Assembly (NCBI GenBank): GCA_012719195.1
Contig: JAAYAV010000362.1
Span: 1 to 17,808, forward strand
DNA: 17,808 nt
DNA from: Anaerolineae bacterium
GTDB lineage: Bacteria; Chloroflexota; Anaerolineae; DRVO01
Reading direction: 5' to 3'
Positions 7,608 to 14,277 of this stretch are shown here, in pieces; within the stretch, counting starts at the first letter, position 1, and every line of letters starts with the position of its first letter. A program made the translations under genes and the position numbers. The notes below the pieces were generated by a model that was given only the letters and a program-made list of their open reading frames with translations, did no database searches and was not told where the DNA came from.

Positions 7608-7635
7608 CCCCCGGCAAAGAGCAATAGCGACATAA

Positions 7636-7666
7636 CAGGCCCGACTCGCCCGGCGAGCCGGGCCTG
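7636..7666. terminator. Convergent intergenic hairpin, probable bidirectional terminator
   Basis: CAGGCCCG-A-CTCGCC pairs with GGCGAG-C-CGGGCCTG around a single central base, an almost perfect 31-nt inverted repeat with one A-C mismatch. It sits between the stops of the cold-shock gene (7607) and the minus-strand MFS gene (7673). Neither side has a good T-run, so intrinsic termination may be weak, but position and stem strength support a shared terminator. Confidence 0.65.
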
Positions 7667-7672
7667 CGCATT

Positions 7673-8839
7673 CTACTCCGTCGTGCGATGGGGGCGGAGG
7701 CTCAGAAGAGGCAATCCGAGGAGGCAGGCGAACGCACTCACCCAGAAGACGGCGTTCAACCCGAACTGGTCGGAGATGAAGCCGCTGATGGCCGGGCCCA
7801 CGGTCATTCCGAGGGCGTAGATGGCCTGGAAGGCCCCCATGGCCGATGCACGTTGCGCCTGCGGCACCGACTTGATGCTGAGGCCCATGAGAACCGGGTA
7901 GGTGAGGCCGAGCCCAAGGCCGAACAGGGCGCGGCCGGCCAGCAGGGCCCAGAAGCCGGTGGTGAACGGAACCATGGTGGTGGCGGCAGAGAGTGTGATC
8001 AACCCCACCGTGACTAGAGTCATCTCCTTGACGCGGGTGCTGAGCCCGGCCGCCAGCCCGGCCATCAGGGCGCTCGGCACCAGCACCACCGACGTGAGCG
8101 CCCCGATCTGGGACGAACTTAGGCCGAGAACCTCGGCGGCGTAGATGGGGACGAAGGCATGAGAGGTGGAGAAGACGGCGTACTGGACGATGGCGGCCAC
8201 TGTGGAGACCAGCAACAGAGACGGCAGCGTGAGGACGGAGAGTATCTCACCTAACGAAGGCGCCCGCCGGCTGACGGTCGCCTTCTCCGGGCCGGGAATC
8301 AACAGGGCGAATCCGATGAAGGCAACGAAGGCGGCCACCCAGAAGGGGGACTCGGTGCCGTAGCGGAGGGCGACAAACCCTCCGGCCAGCGTGGCTACCA
8401 TCTGGCCGATGGAGCTGGACATTGACATAATGCCGGTAGACTTGACCGCCTGATCGGGGGGATAGTAGCCGGCGAAGAGCACGGTAGCGGCCACCCAGGT
8501 GGAGGCGGCGACGCCGGCCAGGCCGCGGAAGATCAGCATGTGCGTAGGGTTGGCCGACCAGGCGAGCCCGGCGGAGCTGAGAAGGACGGCCAGGAAGCCG
8601 AGTAGGACGAACACTTTCCGGCGGCCGATGCGGTCCGAGAAGACGCCCAGAGGGATGCGCAGGGCGAGCTGCGTTAGGCCGTACGAGCCCACCACCATGC
8701 CCACCATGGTGTCGCTGGCGCCAAGGGAGCGCGCGTGAACCGCCAGGGTGGGCACGTAGAAGTAGAGAGCGGCCCAGAAGAGGAAGATGGCGACGACGAA
8801 GCGGGCTGCCTGACGTTGGCTGGTCTGGGCGGTGGGCAT
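7673..8839 (-). CDS. Major facilitator superfamily transporter
   Basis: A 388-residue polytopic membrane protein with about twelve hydrophobic segments, the normal size for an MFS secondary transporter. The loop between segments 2 and 3 carries motif A, GVFSDRIGRRKVFV, with Asp69 and the arginine pair. The middle of the protein has the usual longer cytoplasmic loop (GPEKATVSRRAPSLGE). Overall style (FWAALYFYVPTLAVHARSLGAS) resembles drug- or sugar-efflux-like MFS proteins, but the substrate cannot be inferred. The ATG at 8839 has only a distant AGGAG about 15 nt upstream, so translation may be modest. It is the last gene of the minus-strand unit, 92 bp after dtd, with a strong hairpin in that gap. 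Confidence 0.9.
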   Translation of the reverse strand: MPTAQTSQRQAARFVVAIFLFWAALYFYVPTLAVHARSLGASDTMVGMVVGSYGLTQLALRIPLGVFSDRIGRRKVFVLLGFLAVLLSSAGLAWSANPTHMLIFRGLAGVAASTWVAATVLFAGYYPPDQAVKSTGIMSMSSSIGQMVATLAGGFVALRYGTESPFWVAAFVAFIGFALLIPGPEKATVSRRAPSLGEILSVLTLPSLLLVSTVAAIVQYAVFSTSHAFVPIYAAEVLGLSSSQIGALTSVVLVPSALMAGLAAGLSTRVKEMTLVTVGLITLSAATTMVPFTTGFWALLAGRALFGLGLGLTYPVLMGLSIKSVPQAQRASAMGAFQAIYALGMTVGPAISGFISDQFGLNAVFWVSAFACLLGLPLLSLRPHRTTE

Positions 8840-8870
8840 GGGGGGCGCGCTGCTCTCCTAGACGGCGAGG

Positions 8871-8903
8871 GGAGCGCCGGGCCACACGCGGCCACCGGGC
8901 TCC
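8871..8903 (-). other. Strong hairpin between dtd and the MFS gene
   Basis: On the minus strand GGAGC-CCG pairs with CGG-C-GCTCC, with an inner GGCC/GGCC stem around GCGTGT. It lies between the dtd stop (8932) and the MFS start (8839) and is not followed by a T-run. It could be a weak or partial terminator, an mRNA-processing site or an attenuator lowering transporter expression. Confidence 0.35.
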
Positions 8904-8931
8904 CATTGATGGCGGGCTATGTGGCGGCCGG

Positions 8932-9369
8932 CTACCGTTCCAGCAGGATGGTGACCGGGCCGTCGTTGAGGATCTCCACCAGCATGTGCGCCTGGAAGAC
9001 CCCCGTCTGGGTGCGCACGCCGGCGGCGGCGAGGCACTCGGCGAAGTGGGCCACCAGGGGCTCAGCCTCCTGGGGGAGAGCCGCCTGAGAGAAGCCGGGC
9101 CGACGACCGTGCCGGGTGTCGGCATAGAGAGTGAACTGGGACACAACAACCGCTTCGCCGCCCCGATCGAGCACGGAGAGGTTCATCTTGCCCTCGTCGT
9201 CCTCGAATATGCGGAGGTTGGCGGCCTTGTCGGCCAGCCAGGCGGCCTGCTCGGGTGTATCGCCGGCGGCCACGCCTACCAAGATGACCAGCCCCGGCCC
9301 GATGCGGGCGGCCTCCTGCCCATCCACGGTAACCGAACCGCGCGAGACTCGCTGGAGCAGGGCCCTCAT
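8932..9369 (-). CDS. dtd: D-aminoacyl-tRNA deacylase (Dtd)
   Basis: Hydrolyses D-amino acids (and mischarged glycine) from tRNA, a chiral proofreading step in translation. The 145-residue length is standard. The protein starts MRALLQRVSRGSVTVDGQ, has the active-site strand SQFTLYAD at 77-84, and near the C-terminus NDGPVT (135-140), which contains the Gly-cisPro pair (G137-P138) used for chiral selection. The ATG at 9369 is chosen over an upstream in-frame ATG at 9414 because the family begins exactly here, and it overlaps the TPR gene's TGA in an ATGA arrangement, suggesting translational coupling. The upstream extension would lie inside the TPR coding region. Confidence 0.96.
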   Translation of the reverse strand: MRALLQRVSRGSVTVDGQEAARIGPGLVILVGVAAGDTPEQAAWLADKAANLRIFEDDEGKMNLSVLDRGGEAVVVSQFTLYADTRHGRRPGFSQAALPQEAEPLVAHFAECLAAAGVRTQTGVFQAHMLVEILNDGPVTILLER

Positions 9370-10484
9370 GCCACGTCTCGGCCGGTGTCGAAGTGGGGCG
9401 CCAGGGCCTGCCACAGCTCCCGGTTATCCACCAGAGAGGTGAATAGCTCCCAGTCCTGGCGGCTGTACCGTTCTGTCCGAGGCACGTAGGTGCGCAGGAG
9501 GCGGGTGCCGCGCTCCACCACCTGGAGCGCCTGCTCGACGCGACCGCGATGGGCCGCGCCTATGGCGAGCAACAGCAGGGCTCGGGGCGAACTGCCGTCT
9601 TGGGAAGCGGCTACCAGGATGGTCACGGCCTCATCGGTCTTGCCTAGTCTCAGCGCGGCCTGGGCCCATTCCACTACCCCCAAGCGATCCTCGTAGGGGT
9701 TGGACTTCAGCAGCGCCTCCCACTTGGCCGTGCCGGCCGCGAACTCGCCGGCGGCGTGGTCCAGCAGACCGCGGTAGAACTCGGCGCGAGTCTTGGAGTC
9801 GTCCTGGCGGAGGAAGTGCCGCAGCCTGTCGGCCTCACCGGAATCCAGCAGGTAGTCATAGAGCTCGTGGGCGCGGAAGGAGGCAATGGCGGCGTCGGCC
9901 TGCTGCATGCGCTCCCAGGCTGCCACCGCCTCGTCGACCTCACCTTGCAAGCGGTGGATGACGAAGCGACGGTGCTCAATGATGGCCCGCAGGGTTCCGT
10001 CTTCAGCCCCCTCCATGGCCCGGTCGACTGCCTCGGCGGCCTCGGCGTGGCGTTGGCGAGCGATGAGGGTCTCGGCGAGGCCCAGCCAGAGGAAGGCCTC
10101 CTCGGGGTGCTCCGCTGTGAGGGAAGTCAGTTGGGCCTGGGCTTCCTCGAGGTCACCCTTGGCTGCCAAGGCGAGTGCCGACTGCCGGTTTAGCACCGAG
10201 GCCAGCTGGGGCGCGAAGCGATGGAGCCGACCGATGGCTTGCACGGCCTCGTCGTACTGTCCCTGGGCCATCAATAGCTCGACCAGGCTCATTCCGGAGC
10301 GATAGGCGAAGTCCGCCAGGCCAGCGTTCGCGCGCAGGCCGGCCTCGGAGAGGCTGCCCAGCCGCTTCTGGATCCGTTCCAGAGTCTCGGCGGCCTCGTC
10401 GGGGTGGCCAGAGCGCACGAGTGACTCGGCACGCTGATACATACCTTCGTAGCTGCTGGGCAGCGGAGCGCTTTCTACCGCCAA
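9366..10484 (-). CDS. Tetratricopeptide-repeat protein
   Basis: A 372-residue, probably cytoplasmic, all-helical protein with no signal peptide or membrane segment. Repeated helix pairs of TPR character are visible: YQRAESLVRSGHPDEAAETL, LVELLMAQGQYDEAVQAIG, SALALAAKGDLEEAQAQL, WLGLAETLIARQRHAEAAEA, AQAALRLGKTDEAVTIL and AIGAAHRGRVEQALQVV. TPRs mediate protein-protein contacts, and the partner is unknown. The TTG start at 10484 is chosen because GGAGG is 6 nt upstream and a promoter lies just beyond. The longer open frame to 10922 would cross that promoter, the intergenic region and the divergent gene, so it is not credible. First gene of the minus-strand unit, overlapping dtd by 4 bp, so it may help in protein quality control, but that is only contextual. 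Confidence 0.82.
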   Translation of the reverse strand: MAVESAPLPSSYEGMYQRAESLVRSGHPDEAAETLERIQKRLGSLSEAGLRANAGLADFAYRSGMSLVELLMAQGQYDEAVQAIGRLHRFAPQLASVLNRQSALALAAKGDLEEAQAQLTSLTAEHPEEAFLWLGLAETLIARQRHAEAAEAVDRAMEGAEDGTLRAIIEHRRFVIHRLQGEVDEAVAAWERMQQADAAIASFRAHELYDYLLDSGEADRLRHFLRQDDSKTRAEFYRGLLDHAAGEFAAGTAKWEALLKSNPYEDRLGVVEWAQAALRLGKTDEAVTILVAASQDGSSPRALLLLAIGAAHRGRVEQALQVVERGTRLLRTYVPRTERYSRQDWELFTSLVDNRELWQALAPHFDTGRDVA

Positions 10485-10495
10485 TGAGACCCTCC
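10482..10495 (-). promoter_or_regulatory. Ribosome binding site that sets the TTG start of the TPR gene
   Basis: On the minus strand GGAGG (10495-10491) is followed by a 6-nt spacer and TTG (10484-10482). No ATG or GTG in frame has comparable support nearby. The next ATG, at 10443, has none. Confidence 0.7.
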
Positions 10496-10518
10496 GGAAC
10501 TGGGCATAGTGGAAGAAG

Positions 10519-10548
10519 ATTATAGCCCTCCGGCCTCGGGTGGGCCAA
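10519..10548 (-). promoter_or_regulatory. Promoter of the TPR-dtd-MFS unit
   Basis: Minus-strand TTGGCC (10548-10543), 18-bp spacer and consensus TATAAT (10524-10519). The predicted start is near 10512, about 28 nt before the TTG start. The spacer lies inside the left arm of the inverted repeat described separately. Confidence 0.75.
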
Positions 10549-10599
10549 GGTGGCGCCCAGTGGGCAAACCCCTGTTGCGCTCCACCGAGGCCGGAAGGA
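10526..10599. repeat. Imperfect inverted repeat in the divergent promoter region
   Basis: The left arm CCGGCCTCGGGTGG (10530-10543) matches the reverse complement of CCACCGAGGCCGG (10582-10594) with one extra G. The similarity continues outward over CCCT (10526-10529) and AAGGA (10595-10599) with small mismatches. The 38-bp centre also holds TGGGC/GCCCA (10541-10545, 10555-10559). The left arm covers the spacer and first -35 base of the TPR promoter, while the right arm ends 11 bp before the -35 of the S1 promoter. Position suggests an operator or a cruciform-forming element. Confidence 0.5.
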
Positions 10600-10610
10600 C
10601 CGGGTGCACC

Positions 10611-10640
10611 TTGACCGGCCATGAGCCGCGAGCCTATAAT
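10611..10640 (+). promoter_or_regulatory. Promoter of the S1-ftsK-ruvA unit
   Basis: TTGACC (10611-10616), 18-bp spacer and consensus TATAAT (10635-10640), the strongest match in the window. Predicted start near 10647, leaving a ~39-nt leader with AAGGGA nine bases before the ATG at 10686. It diverges from the TPR promoter. Confidence 0.78.
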
Positions 10641-10685
10641 GTGAGCCGAGTCAGGCCCAAGTTGAGTTAGAAGGGAATTGCGTGG

Positions 10686-11678
10686 ATGTGGAATAGGGAG
10701 GATGAACGTCGGCTGATCGTGACCGGAAGGGACGAAGCTTACTGGTCCATGCTGTTGCAGCAGGAAAGGCACGAGTCGGATGCCGAGGTGGTCTTCCGCG
10801 GCGCGCGCGGGTCGTGTTTGGTCTACGATGGCTACCGGCAACTCAGTGGCCGGGGGGCGGTGCGCCGGCCGCTGGACCCGGTGGAGTTGGAGACTTGGGC
10901 CCTGCTTGAGGAGTGTCTGCACAGCACCAAGGTGTTGACGGTGCGGGCCACAGGCTACAACCGCGGCGGCCTGCTGGTTCGAGTCAACAACCTGCAGGGG
11001 TTCGTACCCTCATCTCAGATCAAGGACCTGCCCCGGCAGCTTACCGAGGAGGAGAGGGCGGTGCAGATGGCCTCTTATGTGGGCCAGGAAATGCACTGCC
11101 GTGTCATCGAGCTGGACCAGGACCGCAACCGCATCATCCTGTCCGAGCGAGCCGCCACGCCGGATGGTCTACAGGCGGAGCAGCTTCTGGACGTGCTGCA
11201 GGAGGGCAGCCTGGCCCATGGCCGGGTGAGCAACATCTGCACCTTCGGAGCCTTCGTGGACTTGGGCGGCCTGGAGGGCCTAGTTCACATAAGTGAGTTG
11301 TCGTGGCGCCGCATCGAGGACCCCTCGGAGATCTGCACGCTGGGGCAGAAGGTGCAGGCCTATGTGCTCGCGGTGGACAAGGACAAGCGACGGGTGGCGC
11401 TGAGCCTGAAGCGTCTGCAGCCCGACCCCTGGCTGGGGATTGAGGACCGGTACGAAGTGGGCCAGATCGTCACGGGCGGCGTGACCAATGTGGTGGACTT
11501 CGGCGTCTTCGCCAGCATCGACGATGGCGTAGAGGGTCTGGTACACGTTTCCGAGATGGATCTGGAGCCGGGTGGAGACCCGCGCGACATCATCCATGAA
11601 GGCGAAACGGTCCGCGTGCGCATTCTGCACATTGACAGGGACAGCCGCCGGTTGGGGCTAAGCCTGAGAGGGGTATGA
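10686..11678 (+). CDS. Protein with three S1 RNA-binding domains
   Basis: A 330-residue soluble protein with an ~75-residue N-terminal region of no recognised family and three S1 OB-fold domains at about 80-155, 172-243 and 256-329. The second and third show classic S1 blocks (GRVSNICTFGAFVDLGGLEGLVHISEL, and VTNVVDFGVFASIDDGVEGLVHVSEM in pieces), each closing with a KRRVALSLK or SRRLGLSLR strand. The first is more diverged. This resembles short ribosomal protein S1-like or RpsA-type proteins that bind mRNA, which in full-length E. coli S1 number six domains. It could be the organism's S1 orthologue or an accessory S1 protein, and the sequence alone does not decide. The ATG at 10686 is set by AAGGGA at 10671-10676. 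First gene of the unit that leads to ftsK. Confidence 0.85.
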   Translation: MWNREDERRLIVTGRDEAYWSMLLQQERHESDAEVVFRGARGSCLVYDGYRQLSGRGAVRRPLDPVELETWALLEECLHSTKVLTVRATGYNRGGLLVRVNNLQGFVPSSQIKDLPRQLTEEERAVQMASYVGQEMHCRVIELDQDRNRIILSERAATPDGLQAEQLLDVLQEGSLAHGRVSNICTFGAFVDLGGLEGLVHISELSWRRIEDPSEICTLGQKVQAYVLAVDKDKRRVALSLKRLQPDPWLGIEDRYEVGQIVTGGVTNVVDFGVFASIDDGVEGLVHVSEMDLEPGGDPRDIIHEGETVRVRILHIDRDSRRLGLSLRGV

Positions 11679-11680
11679 TC

Positions 11681-11713
11681 TTGGTTTGGATGGTGTACCG
11701 TCCGTTCAACCGA
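11681..11713 (+). terminator. Hairpin directly after the S1 gene
   Basis: TTGGTT (11681-11686) can pair with AACCGA (11708-11713), and GGATGGT (11688-11694) with ACCGTCC (11697-11703), counting G-U pairs. It begins 2 bp after the S1 stop and is not followed by a T-run. It may reduce read-through into ftsK, protect the 3' end of the S1 mRNA or be incidental. Confidence 0.35.
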
Positions 11714-11785
11714 CTTCCCATAGCGCGGAAGTGCTCCCGGGTGCCGCGGCGTGGCCCGGCGCCCAGCCGCGACTGAGGTCGGTCG

Positions 11786-14047
11786 ATGGCGGGTGGCGCG
11801 CATCTGGGCTCACAGTCTCGTCTTTCCGGCCTGGCCGATGGTCTCAAGGGGTACCGATTCGAGATCGTCGGCCTGCTTGTCGCCTGCTGGGGGCTGGTCA
11901 CTCTAGCGGCAATGCTGGGGCTTACGGACGGGGTGCTGATCGGCGCCTTCTCGGAGGGCGTCTTCGCCGTCTTCGGCGTCGGGGCGCCGGCCATCGGCCT
12001 GGCGCTGGTGGCGATCGGGGCGGCGCTGGTGTTGCATCGGCCCTTGGCGTTCCGTTCCCGCCGGGCGCTGCGGGTGCTCGGCTTGCTGCTCATCTGGCTT
12101 GCCTGCATGGTGGCGGCGGAGTTGGCCGCTCCGTCCCCCGGGTGGCGGGATAGCTACGGTGGCGCCTTGGGCTACCTGCTCGGGAGCACGCTGCGGGCGC
12201 TCGCGGGCGCACCGGTGGGCTGGGCGGTAGCACTGCTGCTAGCCGCCGAGGGCCTGCACCTGACGCTGCACTTCTCCTGGCGCAAGGTCTTGCAGACGAT
12301 TGCCCGGGCACTGCGGCGGTCTGCCGGCAACCTCTGGGCTCTGGTTCGCTTGGGGCTGTCGTCGCTGAGCCGGAGTGTCGTCCAGGCGGTACGGCAGCGA
12401 GTGAGTCCGCAGCCGTCGGATAGGGCCCGGGCGGAGGTGTTCATCTCGGCGCCGCCGGAGATCGCCAAGCCGGCGGATGTCGACGGCACCGGTGAAGAGG
12501 AAGCCGGCACGGAGGAGGGAGCAGCCGTCGAGGCGGTGGACGAGGAACCGGCGGAGGAGCCTGACGAGGAACCGCTGGCCATGCCCTCCCTGGACCTCTT
12601 CGATCCGCCCCAGCGGGCCGACGGATCCGAGGACGACGACGCTGTCCGCGCCACCATAATCGAGGAGGCACTGGCGTCGTTCGAGATCCCGGCCAAGGTG
12701 AAGGATGTGCAGCGCGGTCCGGCCTTCACTCGCTTCGGGCTGGAGCCGGGCTACACCGAGGCCACCGTGAACGGCCAGAAGGTGCTCCGCAAGATTCGGG
12801 TCAGCAAGGTGAGTTCGCTGGTGGAGGATCTCGAGTTGGCCCTGCGCGCCTCGCCCATTCGGGTGGAGGCGCCCATTCCTGGCCGGCCCCTGATAGGGCT
12901 CGAGGTGCCGAACACGGCCGTTTCGCTGGTGCGCATCCGCGAGTTGCTCGGCGCGCCGCAGTTCCAGGAGTGGAAGCAGCCGCTGCGACTCGCATTGGGC
13001 AAGGAGGTATCGGGGCAGGCGTTCGTGGTGTCGCTATCCTCGATGCCCCACCTGCTGATTGCGGGCGCTACCGGCACGGGCAAGTCGGTCTGCATCTCAG
13101 CCATTCTCACCAGCCTGCTCTTCGCGTACCGCCCGAGCGAGTTGCGCCTCCTGTTGGTGGACCGGAAGCAGGTGGAGTTGGTGCGCTACAACGGGGTGCC
13201 GCACCTGCTCGGGCGGGTGGAGACCACCATCGACGGAGCGGTGGCCCTGCTACGGTGGGCCTGCAAGGAGATGGACGACCGCTACACCGAGTTTGCCAAT
13301 CGCGGAGTGCGGGACCTGGCGGGCTACGAGAAGCTGGCGGGCGTGGAGAAGCTCCCGCGGATCGTCATCGTCATTGACGAGTTGGCCGACCTCATGCTGA
13401 GTGCGCCGGACGATGCGGAGAAGCCCATTGCTCGACTAGCGCAGATGGCCCGAGCCACCGGCATCCATCTGGTGCTGGCCACACAGCGGCCATCGGTGGA
13501 CGTGGTCACCGGGATGATCAAGACCAACATTCCGGCGCGCATCTCCTTCGCCACGGCGACGCAGACCGATTCTCGCGTCATCCTGGACAGCGTCGGCGCG
13601 GAAGACCTCATAGGATACGGGGACATGCTCTTCGTGTCGCCGGATTCGGGCAAGCTGCACCGGCTTCAGGGCACCTTCGTCTCTGAGGAGGAGACGCGCC
13701 GGCTGGTGGAGTTCTGGCGCCGCCAGGTAGGCCGGGACGAGCGGCTGCCGGTGGCCCCGTGGTCGAACATGCTCGCCGAGGAGGAGGACCAGGACGAGAT
13801 GTTCGACCAGGCGGTGGCAGTGGCGCGAGAGGTGAGCGCCGTGAGCGCATCCTACCTGCAGCGTCGCCTTAGAGTCGGATACCCGCGGGCGGCCAACCTC
13901 CTGGGTCTGCTGGAGGAGGCGGGGATCGTGGGGCCGGCCACGGGCGGTGGGCGGTCGCGTCCGGTACTCCAGCCGAGCGAGGATGGGGACGAGCTGTTTG
14001 ACGAGGGAGAGTTGGAGGAGCTTGTCGACGAGGACGACGAGGCGTGA
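11786..14047 (+). CDS. ftsK: DNA translocase FtsK
   Basis: A septal, membrane-anchored ATPase that pumps DNA during chromosome segregation and coordinates dimer resolution. The 753 residues show three or four N-terminal membrane segments (about 26-46, 57-84, 95-115 and a region near 127-162), a short acidic linker (~217-290, many E/D and P), then the RecA-like motor with Walker A GATGTGKS (427-434) and Walker B IVIVIDE (D531-E532), followed by QTDSRVILDSVGAEDLIGYGDML. The last ~65 residues (from ~676) are a winged-helix gamma domain, YLQRRLRVGYPRAANLLGLL, which recognises polar DNA motifs (KOPS) in relatives. Domain order matches the SpoIIIE/FtsK family. The ATG at 11786 has GAGG seven bases upstream. 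Its stop overlaps the next gene by 4 bp (GTGA). Confidence 0.96.
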   Translation: MAGGAHLGSQSRLSGLADGLKGYRFEIVGLLVACWGLVTLAAMLGLTDGVLIGAFSEGVFAVFGVGAPAIGLALVAIGAALVLHRPLAFRSRRALRVLGLLLIWLACMVAAELAAPSPGWRDSYGGALGYLLGSTLRALAGAPVGWAVALLLAAEGLHLTLHFSWRKVLQTIARALRRSAGNLWALVRLGLSSLSRSVVQAVRQRVSPQPSDRARAEVFISAPPEIAKPADVDGTGEEEAGTEEGAAVEAVDEEPAEEPDEEPLAMPSLDLFDPPQRADGSEDDDAVRATIIEEALASFEIPAKVKDVQRGPAFTRFGLEPGYTEATVNGQKVLRKIRVSKVSSLVEDLELALRASPIRVEAPIPGRPLIGLEVPNTAVSLVRIRELLGAPQFQEWKQPLRLALGKEVSGQAFVVSLSSMPHLLIAGATGTGKSVCISAILTSLLFAYRPSELRLLLVDRKQVELVRYNGVPHLLGRVETTIDGAVALLRWACKEMDDRYTEFANRGVRDLAGYEKLAGVEKLPRIVIVIDELADLMLSAPDDAEKPIARLAQMARATGIHLVLATQRPSVDVVTGMIKTNIPARISFATATQTDSRVILDSVGAEDLIGYGDMLFVSPDSGKLHRLQGTFVSEEETRRLVEFWRRQVGRDERLPVAPWSNMLAEEEDQDEMFDQAVAVAREVSAVSASYLQRRLRVGYPRAANLLGLLEEAGIVGPATGGGRSRPVLQPSEDGDELFDEGELEELVDEDDEA

Positions 14048-14274
14048 CCATTTCTTCGCATACCGCGGCGGCGAGGGTCCGACGGGCGCGCGTGGAGGAC
14101 GTGTTGCCCAGTCAGCTGTACCTGCTGCGGCTTGAGGGAGACGGAGGCACGGTTCGAGCGCACCTCAGCGCCGAGATGCGGATGCACAACGTGAGGCTAC
14201 TGCCCGGTACGCGAGTGGAGGTCGAGGTCTCGCCCTTTGACCCCAGTCGGGGCCGCATCTTGGACGTGGTGTGA
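14044..14274 (+). CDS. IF-1-like OB-fold protein (translation initiation factor IF-1 paralogue)
   Basis: A 76-residue protein whose residues ~14-73 align throughout with IF-1: VEDVLPSQLYLLRLEGD corresponds to VLETLPNTMFRVELENG of E. coli IF-1, VRAHLSAEMRMHNVRLLPG to VTAHISGKMRKNYIRILTG, and VEVEVSPFDPSRGRI to VTVELTPYDLSKGRI. IF-1 binds the 30S A site during initiation. The usual infA lies in the ribosomal-protein cluster, whereas this gene sits between ftsK and a LysE exporter, so it may be an extra, diverged copy. The N-terminus is a few residues longer than IF-1 and basic (RVRRAR). The GTG at 14044 overlaps the ftsK TGA as GTGA, indicating coupled translation. It stops 3 bp before the next ATG. 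Whether it acts in translation or as another RNA-binding protein is unknown. Confidence 0.8.
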   Translation: MTISSHTAAARVRRARVEDVLPSQLYLLRLEGDGGTVRAHLSAEMRMHNVRLLPGTRVEVEVSPFDPSRGRILDVV

Positions 14275-14277
14275 GAC

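Noticed and set aside
10485..10922. N-terminal extension of the TPR frame to 518 residues
   Set aside because: It would cross a consensus promoter, the intergenic repeat and the divergent S1 gene start. The extension is not TPR-like, and a GGAGG-supported TTG exists at 10484.
11652..11679. TTGGGG-N16-TATGAT at the end of the S1 gene as an ftsK promoter
   Set aside because: Poor -35, 16-bp spacer unlike all the other promoters, and it overlaps coding sequence.
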